64,000 bases of DNA from assembly GCA_022494885.1 (NCBI GenBank), contig JAGVSM010003635.1, positions 186,001-250,000 of the forward strand. Direction: 5' to 3'. The notes below the pieces were generated by a model. That model saw only the letters and a list, made by a program, of their open reading frames with translations, was not told the DNA's origin and made no database searches. Made by a program: the position numbers and the translations under genes. The stretch is from Micrasema longulum (taxonomy: Eukaryota; Arthropoda; Insecta; Trichoptera; Brachycentridae). This document shows, piece by piece, positions 9,411 to 19,668 of this stretch; position 1 is the stretch's first letter; every line of letters begins with the position of its first letter.

Positions 9411-10189
9411 TTTGTCTTTTCTTCAAATAAAAAATAAGAAAAAAACATTTAGCTTAATTGGATTATTTCTATTCAAACAATAAATAGATTTAAAAAAACC
9501 TAGTTCAACGGCAGCGCCGGGTGTTTATTTGCGCAAATATGACTACCATGCCATCTAAGACCACCTTTCCCTACTTTTTTTGTTGTATATTTCACACGGT
9601 AATTGAAAGGCGACAACGATTCATTCATTATCCCGTGCTTTACCCGGGGAGCGAACATGAATCAATTCAGTTCCCTTTGAACGTTATCAATAATCCCGAC
9701 CCCACGACCTTGAACTCCAAACACCGAAAAGATTATTGACCTTCAGTAGCAAGTGAAACTATTTTCGTAACGCATAATGGAACTCTTTCCTCATTGCGCA
9801 ATATTTTCATTTCCACGCGGAGACTGCGATCTGATCCGTAAAGGAACTGCTCCATAACACTGACAAATCGAGAAGAGTTATTATTATTTTTTATTTTAGA
9901 GTCTTTATTCAATAAAATATACACATTATTACATTATAAAGAAAACAAAGTATTAAGATAGATTTTGTCACGATAAACAATTGAATAATAGTTTGTCATC
10001 GGGTGATCAGACATTAGTTTTGATTAATAATCAAATAAGAAGAGTACAGACATAATACGGTATTCACATAAAATAATAAACATAAAAAATTTACGGGTTG
10101 ATTTTCAATTTGTCTCCAATGTATTTTTTCACGTGTTAAAATACGTCATTGTCGTGTTTAAGTCCATTGTATAATATACATATTTGACT
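9411..10189. other. Higher-complexity unique block, function unknown
   Basis: Around 9500-9890 the base composition is more balanced (GGCAGCGCCGGGTG, TACCCGGGGAGCG, CCACGCGGAGACTG). A 72-codon frame (9521-9739) is not recognisable. Could be a single-copy conserved noncoding or exonic segment; the rest is AT-rich. Confidence 0.3.
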
Positions 10190-10540
10190 GTTCATTAATT
10201 TAACACTTTATATACATATACAATTTTTATACATATATAGGCGGGCATATTGCCTTAAAGCAATTTCTTTCTACCTACCCAAACCGTTCAGTTTGAGAAA
10301 ATTATAAGGACATGGACCTAATCTAGGTAATTATAAAGTATACAATTCAAACATTCAGAAAGTCACATTTCATTTTTGATTTATATGTAAATAAAAAAGA
10401 GCATCTCCAACATTACGAGGTAGATTATTTCACAATTGAGAAGCTACTATTAACAAAACGGAGACAAGAAAGTTAGAGCGGTGAAAGGGCAAAGGGTAAA
10501 TGGGACTGTCCTACGTTTGTCAATGCGTTTTTAATGTGGT
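10190..10540 (-). pseudogene. Non-LTR retrotransposon 3' end (WNNLP-type), minus strand
   Basis: Minus-strand translation gives a WNNLPRNV..A.FLF-like segment followed by TYKSKMKC, the typical C-terminal end of CR1/Jockey-type ORF2. The 3' UTR (10230-10300: GGCGGGCATATTGCC, TTAAAGCAATTTCTTTC) is shared with 20215-20290 and, inverted, with 44790-44830. Confidence 0.6.
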
Positions 10541-10775
10541 AGTGTCGTTATTGTCCCGTATTTTACTCGCAAATGTCAGCATTTTTTATTAATGTTATGT
10601 CATCGTCCTGTATGTTTCCCAGTGCAATTAGTGTAAATTTTTTATCCTCTCAATTTTCATATTAGCATAATGTATTACTGTTATTCGTAATTTAATTCCG
10701 TGTCTGTGAGTTCGTTTATGTTTTTTTTTCTAAAGTATTTCTTTATGCTTTGCTGTAGTGGGTGCGCACCTTGAG

Positions 10776-11090
10776 ATGCACGTATCATTACTTCTCCATC
10801 AAGTCGAAACCGATTTATTTAAACTCTGTAATCGTGGACTTAAAGAGTATTCATTAAATTTGTTTGCAATTATTTTAACATTAGGTCTTCTTTCACCGAC
10901 GGATAAACTATTTCCAAATCTCACCGGAGAATGTGAAATTAACGAGAACGTTATATTTCACCAGGTAGGCAGAGAATATCTGAGTAAATACAAACACTTT
11001 TACTTCAAAGATTCAGCAGAAAATCAAACAAGGCAGAATTTAAAACACTACGATTTGCATGTTTTCTCTACCTTTTTTGTTACAACTGAG
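10776..11090 (+). CDS. Unrecognised open reading frame
   Basis: First ATG at 10776 (MHVSLLLHQVETDLFKLC). The frame stays open until 11153, where it runs into family D, so any true coding part would end before about 11090. About 105 codons without a stop is borderline for chance in this AT-rich DNA. No domain, signal peptide or splice context recognised. Confidence 0.12.
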
Positions 11091-11645
11091 AGTCAAAACA
11101 TTTTTATGAAAAGATATGAAAATCTAGTCATTTACAGGGCTGACATCGGCTAATTTAAGAAGTCATTTTACACACTGTTTAATATTCACAATTCTGTCTT
11201 TGGCTAAACATCCACATTTCCTCAATTGTTCCATCTGTTGACTTTTGTTAATAACCTCTAACTCTTTCCCCCTATAAATATAATAAAAACAGCCTGTCTG
11301 CAAACATTTGGGCATACTCAAAACATTGTTGATTAAAATAACTGGTATATGAAGAAGTATATTTTTTTTTTTCAGGCGTTGCTTAGTAGATGAATTGGTT
11401 CAGCCGGATGAGTCTCACCCACATGAAAACGGTTTCAGCTCTTTTACTTCACAAAAGTCAACAGATAGAAGAGTTGAAGAATGTGGATGTTTAAACATAG
11501 GCATAATGGTAAATGGTACACAGTGTGTAAAGTGGCTACTTACACCAGCCAATGACAGGTCATAAGCCCTGTTAATGCCTAGACTTCCATACTCCCTTCT
11601 CAAAATGTTTTCCCTCCCAGTTGCAACAAAATTTAGTTACAGCAT
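11088..11645. mobile_element. Family D foldback element, copy 4 (rearranged)
   Basis: Left arm at 11088-11250. A segment CTGCAAACATTTGGGCATAC...ACATTGTTGATT at 11300-11330 is a complete right terminus lying in the middle, followed by centre sequence (CAGGCGTTGCTTAGTAG, TTCAGCCGGATGAG, CAACAGATAGAAGAG) and right arm (TGTGTAAAGTGGCTACTT, GACAGGTCATAAGCCC, TGCCTAGACTTCCATAC). Looks like two overlapping copies or a head-to-tail rearrangement. Confidence 0.6.
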
Positions 11646-11805
11646 GTAGTCCAGGTGCCATCATCGCCATAACTCTCATGTTCCGTAAATGCTCCTTATA
11701 TTTACTCGCTATGTAATAAATACACCTTGGATCTACAACGTCTTGTCTTCTGTCTACCTCCAGCTGAGGTAGGAGCTCCACAACCCTCACAACCTAAATT
11801 CTACA
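11645..11805 (+). mobile_element. 3' fragment of an LTR
   Basis: Matches the end of the solo LTR at 15674-16057: CGCTATGTAATAAATAC, then GTCTTCTGTCTACCTC, then AATTCTACA at the end. Truncated on the 5' side by or next to family D. Confidence 0.5.
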
Positions 11806-12190
11806 CTGATATCGCATTAATAATACGTAAAATTAGTTTTTTTTCTCACTTTTATTAAATATCCCCTTCTTGCGTATATTTTTTAATGTATATCTTTATG
11901 TCTCTGTGGAAATATTTTAATAATATGGCTAACAGACACCTTGCACACTTATTTAAAGCAAGACAAATCTATAATGCCCTCTATATGCCAGAAAGGAATT
12001 AAACTTGTTTACACGTTTCTTGTCCAAATCTATGTTAGTCAGAATCAATCTGCAGAAGCCATAACAAATTTGTACCTAACCCTTTGCGCTGTGCTAGAGA
12101 ACATTATCGCCATGATTACATAATCCACATTGAAAGAAAACAACAGCCGTTGTAACAAAAAAATACAAAATTTACAAATAAACCAAAATA
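11806..12190. other. No identifiable feature
   Basis: AT-rich. A 60-codon frame (11941-12123) is not recognisable. Confidence 0.4.
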
Positions 12191-12455
12191 CTCGTGGCGT
12201 AAGTGGTCAGCGCGTTTGGCTACCGCACAAAAGGTCTCGGGTTCGATTCCCAACACGGTTGACATGAAAAAATTTTTTTTTTAAAAGGGTGTTTTTACAC
12301 TAGAATATTTCAGAGTTCCTGGACTGGTATCTGAACCGTAAGACTGATCTCTTACCGTCATGTAACAAAAATAATTCAGATGCACTGCGATTGGTGTACC
12401 AATGCAGTACCCTGTGCACCATTAGCTGCGGAAAGGGGATGATGATCGTGATATA
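12191..12455 (+). mobile_element. SINE-B, tRNA-derived, near full length
   Basis: Head CTCGTGGCGTAAGTGGTCAG, then CGCGTTTGGCTACCG and B box GGGTTCGATTCCC. Body: GGGTGTTTTTACAC, TTCCTGGACTGGTA, TGCGATTGGTGTACCAATGC, GTGCACCATTAG, GGAAAGGGGATGATGAT. The tail is (GAT)n-like. Confidence 0.75.
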
Positions 12456-12808
12456 TACCTTGATACAGCGCCCGCGTACCCGTGAAAAGCCACTCCGTAT
12501 CATCATTCCACTTGTAAAAAAAAAAATATTACATTGACAATGAAACAGAACATTTGAAAAGAAATAGTTTTTTGTTTATTCGGTCTTAAAAACGTTTTCA
12601 CCAGCGCATCCATACGGACTAACCCAAGATGAGCCTTTCCTCCTTTTTTTCTTTCAAACAAGATAAAATAAATATAATACGAAAGTATTCAAAAAATGAA
12701 TATGTAAAGTTTGTTAAATAGGTGCAGTTTGACTAAATTATGATTATTGTAATAAAATAAATAAAATAACTTTGTTTTTAACCACTAATTTTATTTTTTT
12801 ATTTTTTT

Positions 12809-12850
12809 CCACCGACCGGTTTCAAAGCAAACAAGCTTCTTCGTCAATTT
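12809..12850 (-). ncRNA. Hammerhead-like motif in left arm of the PLE
   Basis: Minus strand: TTGACGA, extra A, stem II GAAGC/GCTTT with TTGTTT loop, GAAA, palindromic CCGG, cleavage triplet GTC. Core position 3 is U instead of C, giving a U-G instead of C-G core pair. The 5' stem I strand is poor here (AAAAAAT). Probably weak or inactive. Confidence 0.45.
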
Positions 12851-12909
12851 TTTCGTAACTTATGAATTATTCCCTATTTTTTTGTTATTATGTCAACTAA
12901 ATACTACAC

Positions 12910-13374
12910 GTGGACCCAATAAATCAAGTCTATTTTTCTTACAAGGGTGGTTCTGCATTCTACACAACGAATAATATAGGAACATTGTTGAAAAATCACA
13001 AATACAAAGTCCATAAATATAAAAAATCTTTGATTTACCAATTAAATTGTAATGATTTCGATTCAATATACATTGGAAAAACTAAAAGAAACTTTAATAT
13101 TATAGTAAAAAAACACTTAAGGTGCTTAAATGATAATAATTTTTCTGGATTCGCAAACCATCTGATGAAAAATAATCACAACTTCAATAAAGATACTGGA
13201 TTAAAAGTACTTTATGTTGAAAATAAAAAATTTAAATTAGACAATTTAGAAATTAAGAAATTAGAAACTAAAAAAGAAAATAATGAGAAAAAAATTATTA
13301 ATAACCAAATAAACAATACAAGTCCTCTCTTGTCTAGCTTCGAAAACATTGATATCAAGTTACCACCCTTGTAA
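12910..13374 (+). CDS. PLE GIY-YIG endonuclease domain (C-terminal part, RT missing)
   Basis: 154 codons. Residues 42-58 hold IYQLNC and YIGKT, the two halves of the GIY-YIG nuclease core. KKHL (67-70) and ANHLMKNNHNF (82-92) fit the His-containing helices of PLE endonucleases, and LDNLEIKKLE (110-119) fits the catalytic Glu region. Two changes from the family: the second Cys of the PLE Cys-Cys-His-His motif is Phe (residue 50), and the position normally held by the catalytic Arg (four after FN, residue 65) is Ile. The encoded nuclease is therefore probably inactive. No reverse transcriptase precedes it, and the frame starts in the 5' arm, so the first Met may not be real. A degraded second copy lies at 48283-48600. 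Confidence 0.75.
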   Translation: MDPINQVYFSYKGGSAFYTTNNIGTLLKNHKYKVHKYKKSLIYQLNCNDFDSIYIGKTKRNFNIIVKKHLRCLNDNNFSGFANHLMKNNHNFNKDTGLKVLYVENKKFKLDNLEIKKLETKKENNEKKIINNQINNTSPLLSSFENIDIKLPPL

Positions 13375-13462
13375 AAAAAAAAGACTTAATTAATTGGGTC
13401 CACGTGTAGTATTTAGTTGACATGATAACAGTAAAATAGTAAATATGTAATTAGTTACGTAA

Positions 13463-13506
13463 ACTTTGACGAAGAAGCTTGTTTGCTTTGAAACCGGTCG
13501 GTGAAT
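13463..13506 (+). ncRNA. Hammerhead-like motif in right arm of the PLE
   Basis: Plus strand: ACTTTGACGAAG, stem II GAAGC/GCTTT, TTGTTT loop, GAAACCGGTC, then GGTG. Same U-for-C change at core position 3 as in the left arm. Stem III is the palindrome ACCGGT. Confidence 0.45.
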
Positions 13507-13649
13507 AACCACAAAGTTAGTGCTTTAAATATAAAAATTATATAATTATTGTTTCCGATTAAGGCTTTAGCATTTTTTTTATAATTAATTAGAATGTTTA
13601 CTAATTAAACTAACTTAGAAACAGCTAGATTGGTATATTTCATTTACTT

Positions 13650-14113
13650 ACACAGCATTATGTCATACAGTATACTGCTGTGGGGAAGTGCTGCAGATAT
13701 TGATTCTGTTTTTGTGCTGCAAAAGAAAGCTGTTCGAGCAATTTACAACACGAGTCCCCGAGAATCACTTAGAGATGAGTTTTAAAAAATCAATATACAT
13801 TGAGTCTCATGTTAATTTATAATATTTATGAAAGCTTGATGTATGTACATAAAAGTATTGTTGGTTTTAGGAGAAACAGAGATTTCCATAGGTTCAACAC
13901 TAGAAATAGAGGTATTCTAGCTGTGCCCACGACTAAACTGCAAAAAATCAATCATTCTTTTGCCTAAAACTGCATGCCTTTTTATAATAAGGTACCTCAT
14001 GAAATTCAGGCTTTGCTAACAAAAAAATTTAAAGATGTCAAGCACAGGCGGTTTGGAAAGAACTACTATAGAGTCGAAGATTATTTGCAGGACAAGAGAT
14101 CTTGGTATTAGAT
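13650..14113 (+). pseudogene. Jockey-like non-LTR ORF2 C-terminus, frameshifted
   Basis: Starts HSIMSYSILLWGSAADIDSV, then FVLQKKAVRAIYNTSPRESL and RDEF, a highly typical Jockey-family block. Later frames give RNRDFHRFNTRNRG, IQALLTKKFKD, RRFGKNYYRVEDYL and QDKRSW in pieces. Several stops and frame changes. No poly(A) is obvious; AT-rich sequence follows. Confidence 0.7.
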
Positions 14114-14520
14114 TCGTATTAATTGATTTTGATTTTCATTTATTGATTTAAGTTTGTTAATTTAAATTGTGTTCTTGATTCAAAATTATTCGTTTGATAA
14201 GATTAATTCACTAATCGTTAATTTACATTATTTTATTATTATTACATTAATTTATTAATTTATATTTTAAAGTTATAATTTTACTGACGAATTTAAGAGA
14301 TTTGATGAATCTTTTATCAAGAATAATATAATAATAATTATAATGAAGAAATATATATCTATTTAAAAAAAAAAAATGTTACCGGGAAAAGATGCATTCA
14401 TGTTTATTGATTTGGTGCTTATTTTGTAGAACTTCATTTTACAATTTTAATATTAAAATAAAAAAAATATTAGAGTCTACTTAAAATCATTCATTTCATG
14501 TTTAAAAAAAAAACAAAAAT
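14114..14520. other. Very AT-rich, possibly decayed 3' UTR
   Basis: AT content near 85%. Lies directly behind a Jockey-like ORF end, so may be its degenerate 3' UTR. Nothing else seen. Confidence 0.35.
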
Positions 14521-14531
14521 TCGAACAATTA

Positions 14532-14885
14532 TTGTTTCGCCTAATTAAAACATTTTCCTCCTCTTGGTTTTCCTCTTTTTCTGCATCCATAAAAATTCGC
14601 ATTTTTAGCCGTTCTTTCGTTGTCCATTTGCTTTACAAGTCCAAACCAACACACATCTCCTTTTTTAATTTGTCAATAATGCTTATCTCAGCCTTACATT
14701 ATGCACGGATCTCAACATTTGCACATCTATCATGCATAGTTTTACCACGCATTTGCCTGAGAAATCGCATTTCGGCAGCATTCAGCATAATTTCATCCAT
14801 GGTTTTCCAAGTCTATACTTCGCTCCCATACATCAAAGTCGGGACTAGGACTCCATTGTTAACTGCTTTATTACATATTTTATAA
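14532..14885 (-). pseudogene. Non-LTR ORF2 C-terminus (copy 2 of 4)
   Basis: Minus strand gives MYGSEV, TWKTMDEIMLNAAEMRFLRQ, MRGKTMHDRCANVEIRA and KAEISIIDKLKK, the same block as at 7660-7830. It includes stops and ends in a degraded form of the RGRP region. The opposite strand happens to be open for 117 codons, which is only a shadow. Confidence 0.65.
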
Positions 14886-15371
14886 CATATTTTGTTAAAA
14901 ATATTCTATTAAAGATTATATTTGATCTTTCCATAATTATAATCATTGCATATTTTTTTTCTTTTTACCACATTTTTTCATATCTTCTTGACAACACGTA
15001 TCGAGATATCGTGAGACCCGGCTTTGTAATACGTAAGAAGCTATAAATGGACATAAAGTTAAACATCGTCTCAAAAATTGACAAATGTCATAAAAAAAAA
15101 CATGTTTAATGCCAGCACTTTTTGCTTTAATTGCTATTTGTTTGAATTTTGTATTGTTATGAAGTGGCTGCTTTTTATCACAGATGCTTGTTTATAATAC
15201 AAAAAAGAAAAACTTTAATTTTAAATTATCATTGAACGCGGAGTAAAGTGTCAGTGCCACTCATTAGTTGAATTTGATAATATGACGTCTGAGATGACGT
15301 AATGAAAACAGGTATAGTAGGAAAGTTAAGTCTAACATCTCGGCATGTAACGATGAAGATAGCATTTGTAA
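14886..15371. other. No identifiable feature
   Basis: AT-rich. The stretch 15225-15360 is less biased but shows no ORF or repeat I recognise. Confidence 0.4.
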
Positions 15372-15500
15372 TCGCGGCCCAGAAAGCCCAATTACAGTGG
15401 TGAATTACAAAACAGAAAACCCAGGCTTGAGAAAAATCTTACCTTATGTTTTGTGTTCTCACCGGGAATCGAACCCATACCTTCCGTGCATGAGTCAAGA
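15372..15500 (-). mobile_element. SINE-A, minus strand, 5' truncated
   Basis: Contains GGAATCGAACCCATACC (B box, reverse), CCCAGGCTTGAGAAAAATC and GCCCAATTACAGTGGTGAAT. The A-box half of the head is missing beyond 15500. Confidence 0.65.
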
Positions 15501-15673
15501 AATAAAAATTAAATTGAAGTTTATTTTTCTTTTCTTATAGTTTACACTTATATTATTTCAAACTTTTGACAATATTTATGTAGGGTTAATAGTCCATAAT
15601 CGATTAGACACACGTGCTAAAACATTTCACCTGAAATCGTGTGATGACCGAAGAAAGCAATGTCATCATTTTC
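15501..15673. other. No identifiable feature
   Basis: AT-rich spacer between the SINE-A copy and the putative LTR. Confidence 0.4.
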
Positions 15674-16057
15674 TGTAGAATCCAATATCGCATTTAATGC
15701 AACTCTATCAGTATTGGACATGAAATCGGGATCATCGTTCTAAAGTACATTTACATCGTCTCTACCATGAAGAAATGAACTAAAAAGAAACGTCGCCTAT
15801 AAAGAGATCACAGGACGCAACGCCAGTCAGTCAGTCCAACAAGTTCAGTTCAGTCAGGCAGACCAGCTTGACGAAGTCACACAGTTCCAGCATCTAGTTT
15901 AAGTGAAGTCTTTTCAACCTATCATCGCCGTGCAATACAACCAAGTGCTGTATCTTATTTGCCATGTAATAAATACGCATTAAACAGCAACCTCGTGTCT
16001 TCTCTGTCAATATCTAACTGGGGAAGGAATTCCAACCCTTAACAACCAATTCCTACA
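15674..16057 (+). mobile_element. Probable solo LTR (Gypsy-like)
   Basis: Begins TGTAGAATCC and ends AATTCCTACA, giving the TG...CA ends and TGTAG/CTACA inverted termini of LTRs. Internal features: CTATAAAGAG (TATA-like, 15798), CAGTCAGTCAGTCC and CATGTAATAAATACGC (polyadenylation-type AATAAA). A 3' fragment of the same LTR is at 11645-11805, supporting a repeat family. No internal gag-pol is adjacent on either side. No clean target duplication visible. Confidence 0.5.
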
Positions 16058-16989
16058 TCTACACCAACTGTTATTGGTGGTACCACACCTGTTTTTTACC
16101 TTGCACAGTGTCATTTGTGTATGTTATAGATACAATATAATCAAAATATAATCACTAGATCCTCAACACAACGAAAACTTAAACAGATACAAACTAATAC
16201 CACTTTTGGACAAAGGGATTTTTAGTATTATTCAATTGAAATCTATAACCTACTTTATCTATCTATTAAAACAATTAGTAACCACAAAATGTTCAAAAAA
16301 GCTATAAAAAATGGATAGTGGAGCTAGGTAGAAGTAAAATGGATTGTCTAATGAGCCCAAACTAATATTGAACCAACTGCTCCACAAGTGTACAGCTTAT
16401 GTTATGTTTTTGTTCTTTCATCGCGCGTTTTGTAATATAAATAATATAGATATACATTAATCAATTATAAATATAAATACGTAGTGTTTAAAACTGTCTG
16501 AACGTTTTGTTGATTATCTCTGTTTATTAAGTTAGCCTTTGTTTATTCTCAAATATAAAATTATTTAAATAAAAAGTATATTGATAAGTGTCCTCGGCAC
16601 GGGTAACTCCAGTGAAGTCACATTATTTTTTTTATTAAATAAAATTTGTAATGGATTAAATAGGAATAAATAAACAAATAAATAAATTTAACATTTCTGC
16701 CTGAATTTACACTTAACGCTCTGAAATTGCTGGTATGTCATACCAACATTCGTCTGGAATCAAAGGGTTAAGTTGAATAAACTCAATCGTGGACCACAAT
16801 TCAAGCTAAGAAGTTCTAATGCACATCTGAATGATTAACTGCATTTTTATTACCAGTAATAATTATTAAAAAATGATACATTACTCACATAAACGGAAGT
16901 GGTATTATTGAAAATCGTTCACTTTTTCTGTTAAAATAATGCATAATTTTATGTGCTTCTTAGGCGCAGATAAGGGTGACAAAAAATAA
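16058..16989. other. No identifiable feature
   Basis: AT-rich, no ORF of note. Short balanced segments at 16370-16430 and 16690-16760 are unexplained. Confidence 0.4.
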
Positions 16990-17490
16990 CTGTTTGAGTA
17001 TGTCCAAATGTTTGCAGACTGGCTGGATTTCCTGTCCAAGGAGTTTTTAAGATCTAAATTTGTTACAACATGGATTTCGTTTGAAGGGAATATGGAAGTC
17101 TAGCCATTTAAAGGGCTTACGACCCTTCGTTGGCTGGTTTAAGTCGCCACTTTAAACACTCTGAAGCATTCACCATTCTGCCTACGTTTTAACATCTGCT
17201 TTTCCTCGCAGCAAATTGAGATGGAGGAAATCCAGCAAGTCTGCAAACATTTGCACATATGAACATTTTTGAACTAACTTACCGGTAAAAAAAGAATAAA
17301 AATTGTAAAATTTTTATCAGGCGTTGCGTAGTAGGTGAATTGGTTCAGCCGTATGGATCTCATCCGCATAATAAAGGTTTCAGCCCTTCTACTTCACAAA
17401 TGTCAACAGATGAAAGAGTTGAAGAAATGTGGATATTTGAACATGGGCAGAATGGTGAATTTTCATAGAGTGTAAAATGGCAACTGAATA
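16990..17490. mobile_element. Family D foldback element, copy 5
   Basis: Left terminus TGTTTGAGTATGTCCAAATG, TTTGCAGACTGGCTGG, left arm to 17190, an inserted terminus GCAAACATTTGCACATATG at 17250, then centre (CAGGCGTTGCGTAGTAGG, TTGGTTCAGCCG, GTCAACAGATGAAAGAG) and start of the right arm, truncated near 17490. Confidence 0.6.
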
Positions 17491-17917
17491 ACTCTAAATA
17501 AGGCACAACGGAGAATGAACATTTAAACCTGTCTTCTTCGTTAGAAGAACTGTTAAGTTCATTTATAAGCTGGGTATAAATATAAATGTCAATGTTTTCT
17601 TTTGTAAAGATAAAGTTTTTATTTGATTTCGTATTTATTCTTAATTAAATTAACTAACTTTAACCGAATATTTTTTGCCTGGCATCTTTTTTTTTTCTTT
17701 TTTTTTCCAAATACTTATATTTAAAAAAAAACATTTTTCATATATTTATAAATGCATCTTCACCATAGATTTCACAATGTCTTCTAGATTTATTATATGC
17801 ACGGCCATGTCTATATGGGATTTTTGGATAAAGTGATAAATAATGTTACAAACGTAAACAAATAAATTGTAAAAAAATAAACCAGCCGATGACATTTCTT
17901 TTAATTTAAACTTGTTT
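17491..17917. other. AT-rich sequence, nothing identified
   Basis: Long A/T homopolymer-like runs at 17680-17730. No repeat or coding match. Confidence 0.4.
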
Positions 17918-18172
17918 TAAACCTAAATTTGTTGCAACAGAGAGAGAAAACAATTTGTGAAGGGAATATAGAACTCTAGATATTTACTGGGCTTATGACC
18001 GGTCATAACAGGTCAATGATAGGTCATAAGCCCTTTAAACGCCTGGACTTTCCTTCTCAAAAATATTTTCCCTCTCTGGTGCAATAAATTTAGGTTTGAA
18101 TAACTCCCTTGGGAGGAAATCCAACCAGTCAGCAAACATTTGGAAATACTAAAACATTGCTGTTTTAAACCA
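17918..18172. mobile_element. Family D minimal palindrome, copy 6
   Basis: Left arm (TTGTTGCAACAGAGAGAG, AAGGGAATATAGAACTCTAG, GGGCTTATGACCGGTCAT) is followed almost at once by its inverse (GACAGGTCAT-like, AAGCCC, CCTGGACTTTCCTTCTC, CCTCTCTGGTGCAATAAATT), then GGAGGAAATCCAACCAGTC and GCAAACATTTGG. The whole centre is deleted, leaving a ~250-bp foldback. Confidence 0.65.
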
Positions 18173-18174
18173 TT

Positions 18175-18330
18175 TACTTTTTGTTTTTACGACAGTCCGG
18201 TTTCAAAGCTACACAAACTACTTTATCAAGGTATATTTTATCAATGTATACGTACCTCGAAACCGGTTGGTAGAAAAAATATTTAAACATTGTTGTTTCA
18301 TATTTATTTTATTATAATGTTAGTTATTAT
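18175..18330. mobile_element. PLE terminal-repeat remnant
   Basis: CCGGTTTCAAAGCTACACAA (minus-type arm) and CGAAACCGGTTGGTAGAAA followed by AACATTGTTGTTTCATATTT (plus-type arm) resemble PLE arms at 12.8, 30.6 and 49.4 kb, in inverted order. The hammerhead core is not intact. Confidence 0.4.
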
Positions 18331-18344
18331 TTATTTATTAGCCA

Positions 18345-18552
18345 CAAAACTAGTGCGTCAAATTCTCAGCTTCGTTCCCTGAGGAGAGAACATTTTCCAT
18401 TCCTGAACAAAACATATCATTTTTCAGCTATTCCTTTTCCGTTCAAGGTGCTAGACTTTGAAATGAGCTACCTCTTCATATAAAAAATGCACCTTCTCTA
18501 GACACCTTCAAGAAACGCCTGAAACATTACTATGTATCCTCAGAATCCTAAA
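18345..18552 (+). pseudogene. CR1/Jockey-like ORF2 C-terminal end
   Basis: Pieces in two frames read FPFQGARL, WNELPLHIKNAPSLDTF and KKRLKHYYVSSES, the standard end of CR1-like ORF2 (LWN.LP..I....SL..FK..LK..), with one frameshift near 18460. Followed by T-rich 3' sequence. Confidence 0.65.
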
Positions 18553-18812
18553 CTCCCTGTATTTTAATGTTTTTTTTTAAATATTTATTTTCCATCCAAT
18601 TTCTTTCCTTGGTTCCTTTTTCTCTTACTCATTATCTGATTCGACATTCCTCACCCTTTAACATGTATAACATAGTGTACATTTTTTAAGGTTAATATGT
18701 GTAAGCCTTATCTCTCAATTCAAAAAACAACTATTATTTTTAATTGATTAGTTCTTTTATGTACTCGTATATATTTTCTTTTTTGAATTGAAGTTATTTA
18801 TTAAGTAGTTAC

Positions 18813-19124
18813 ATGGGTTACATCTTACAATTTTGTACAGAAGGAATTTACAAAAGCGAACACTGGCGGAGAGCTGGTGGTCGGGCGACACGAAATGCCA
18901 AGATGAAATGTAATGAGTTCTTCCGATGCACGGCGTTTAATATCTTGTCCGAGCTGACGTTGCGGCGGACTACGCGTTCGGACCTGTCAACCTCACGAGT
19001 GTTGCGTTTCCCTCCACAGTACAAATTTTTGACCAACTCTTCTTTTGACCAGTCTGTTTTTTGTTGGCTGGACGATATGGCTTCTAGCGATAATTCCGCC
19101 AAATTACTTATTTTTTGTGCTTAA
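18813..19124 (+). other. GC-richer block with overlapping open frames on both strands
   Basis: Between 18840 and 19100 composition approaches 50% GC, unlike its surroundings. A plus frame (103 codons) and a minus frame (18848-19102, 84 codons starting MAELSLEAISSSQQKTDWSK) are both open. The minus frame has a charged WSKEELVKNL and R/E-rich stretch that looks protein-like, but I could not assign a family. It might be an exon, a transposon ORF1 piece or chance. Confidence 0.2.
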
Positions 19125-19668
19125 AGTTTTCAAATAAAAAAATCAAAAATATGTATATTTTATATTTCTAATTCCCTTATCAAAAAATGTTTTCCTTCTC
19201 TGTTGCAACAAATTTAGATCAAATATCTAATTTCAATGACTTTTTTGCCTGTGAGACACTCCAAAAGTGTAAGTGTAGGGGAGTACATATTATAGCATCG
19301 TGAATGCGCTATTAGTAACATTAGTTCCGCCCCATACCAGTGCCTCCTAAACCATTTTTCATCAACAAGCTGCCATTTAATCTCACTATTTAACGCGAGC
19401 ACCGAACACCGAACTCTTTATCTCGTAACGGCATTCTGTAACGAGGTTTTCCCTAAAAAGTGCTCGTGAATAGACCACAATTTATAACGTTAAGTATATA
19501 TTCCGATAAACGTACGTACATATTATTAATTTGATAGGCTCACGTAGCGTTACACTTATAATATTCTTTTAGATCAAAATGAGAATGGGACTGATTATAA
19601 GCGACATTATTGACTACTAGAACATTTTAACCATGCCAAAAACTACATCGTCGTGTAACATTATGAAT
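19125..19668. other. Mostly unassigned, includes a family D scrap
   Basis: 19185-19222 (AATGTTTTCCTTCTCTGTTG, CAACAAATTTAGATC) is a family D arm scrap. The rest has no recognised feature. Confidence 0.4.

Larger units (their letters stand above)
12735..13550 (+). mobile_element. Penelope-like element with inverted terminal repeats and GIY-YIG ORF
   Basis: The outer arms (12735-12925 and 13395-13550) are inverted repeats. From outside in, landmarks are AACAAAGT, GTGGTTA, CCGGTCGGTGG, GAAGAAGCTTGTTTGC, GTTACG, AGTTGAC and TACACGTGG. Each arm carries a hammerhead-like motif pointing outwards. Between them sits a 154-codon GIY-YIG endonuclease frame; the reverse transcriptase is gone. PLEs are known for GIY-YIG endonucleases, pLTRs that may be inverted, and hammerheads in them. 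Internally deleted, non-autonomous copy. Confidence 0.75.

Noticed and set aside
10758..11153. 131-codon open frame as a gene
   Set aside because: Starts from a non-ATG codon, runs into a family D arm, no domain, and such lengths arise by chance in AT-rich DNA. Kept only as a low-confidence frame from the ATG at 10776.
14532..14885. 117-codon plus-strand frame
   Set aside because: It is the opposite strand of a recognisable retrotransposon C-terminus on the minus strand.
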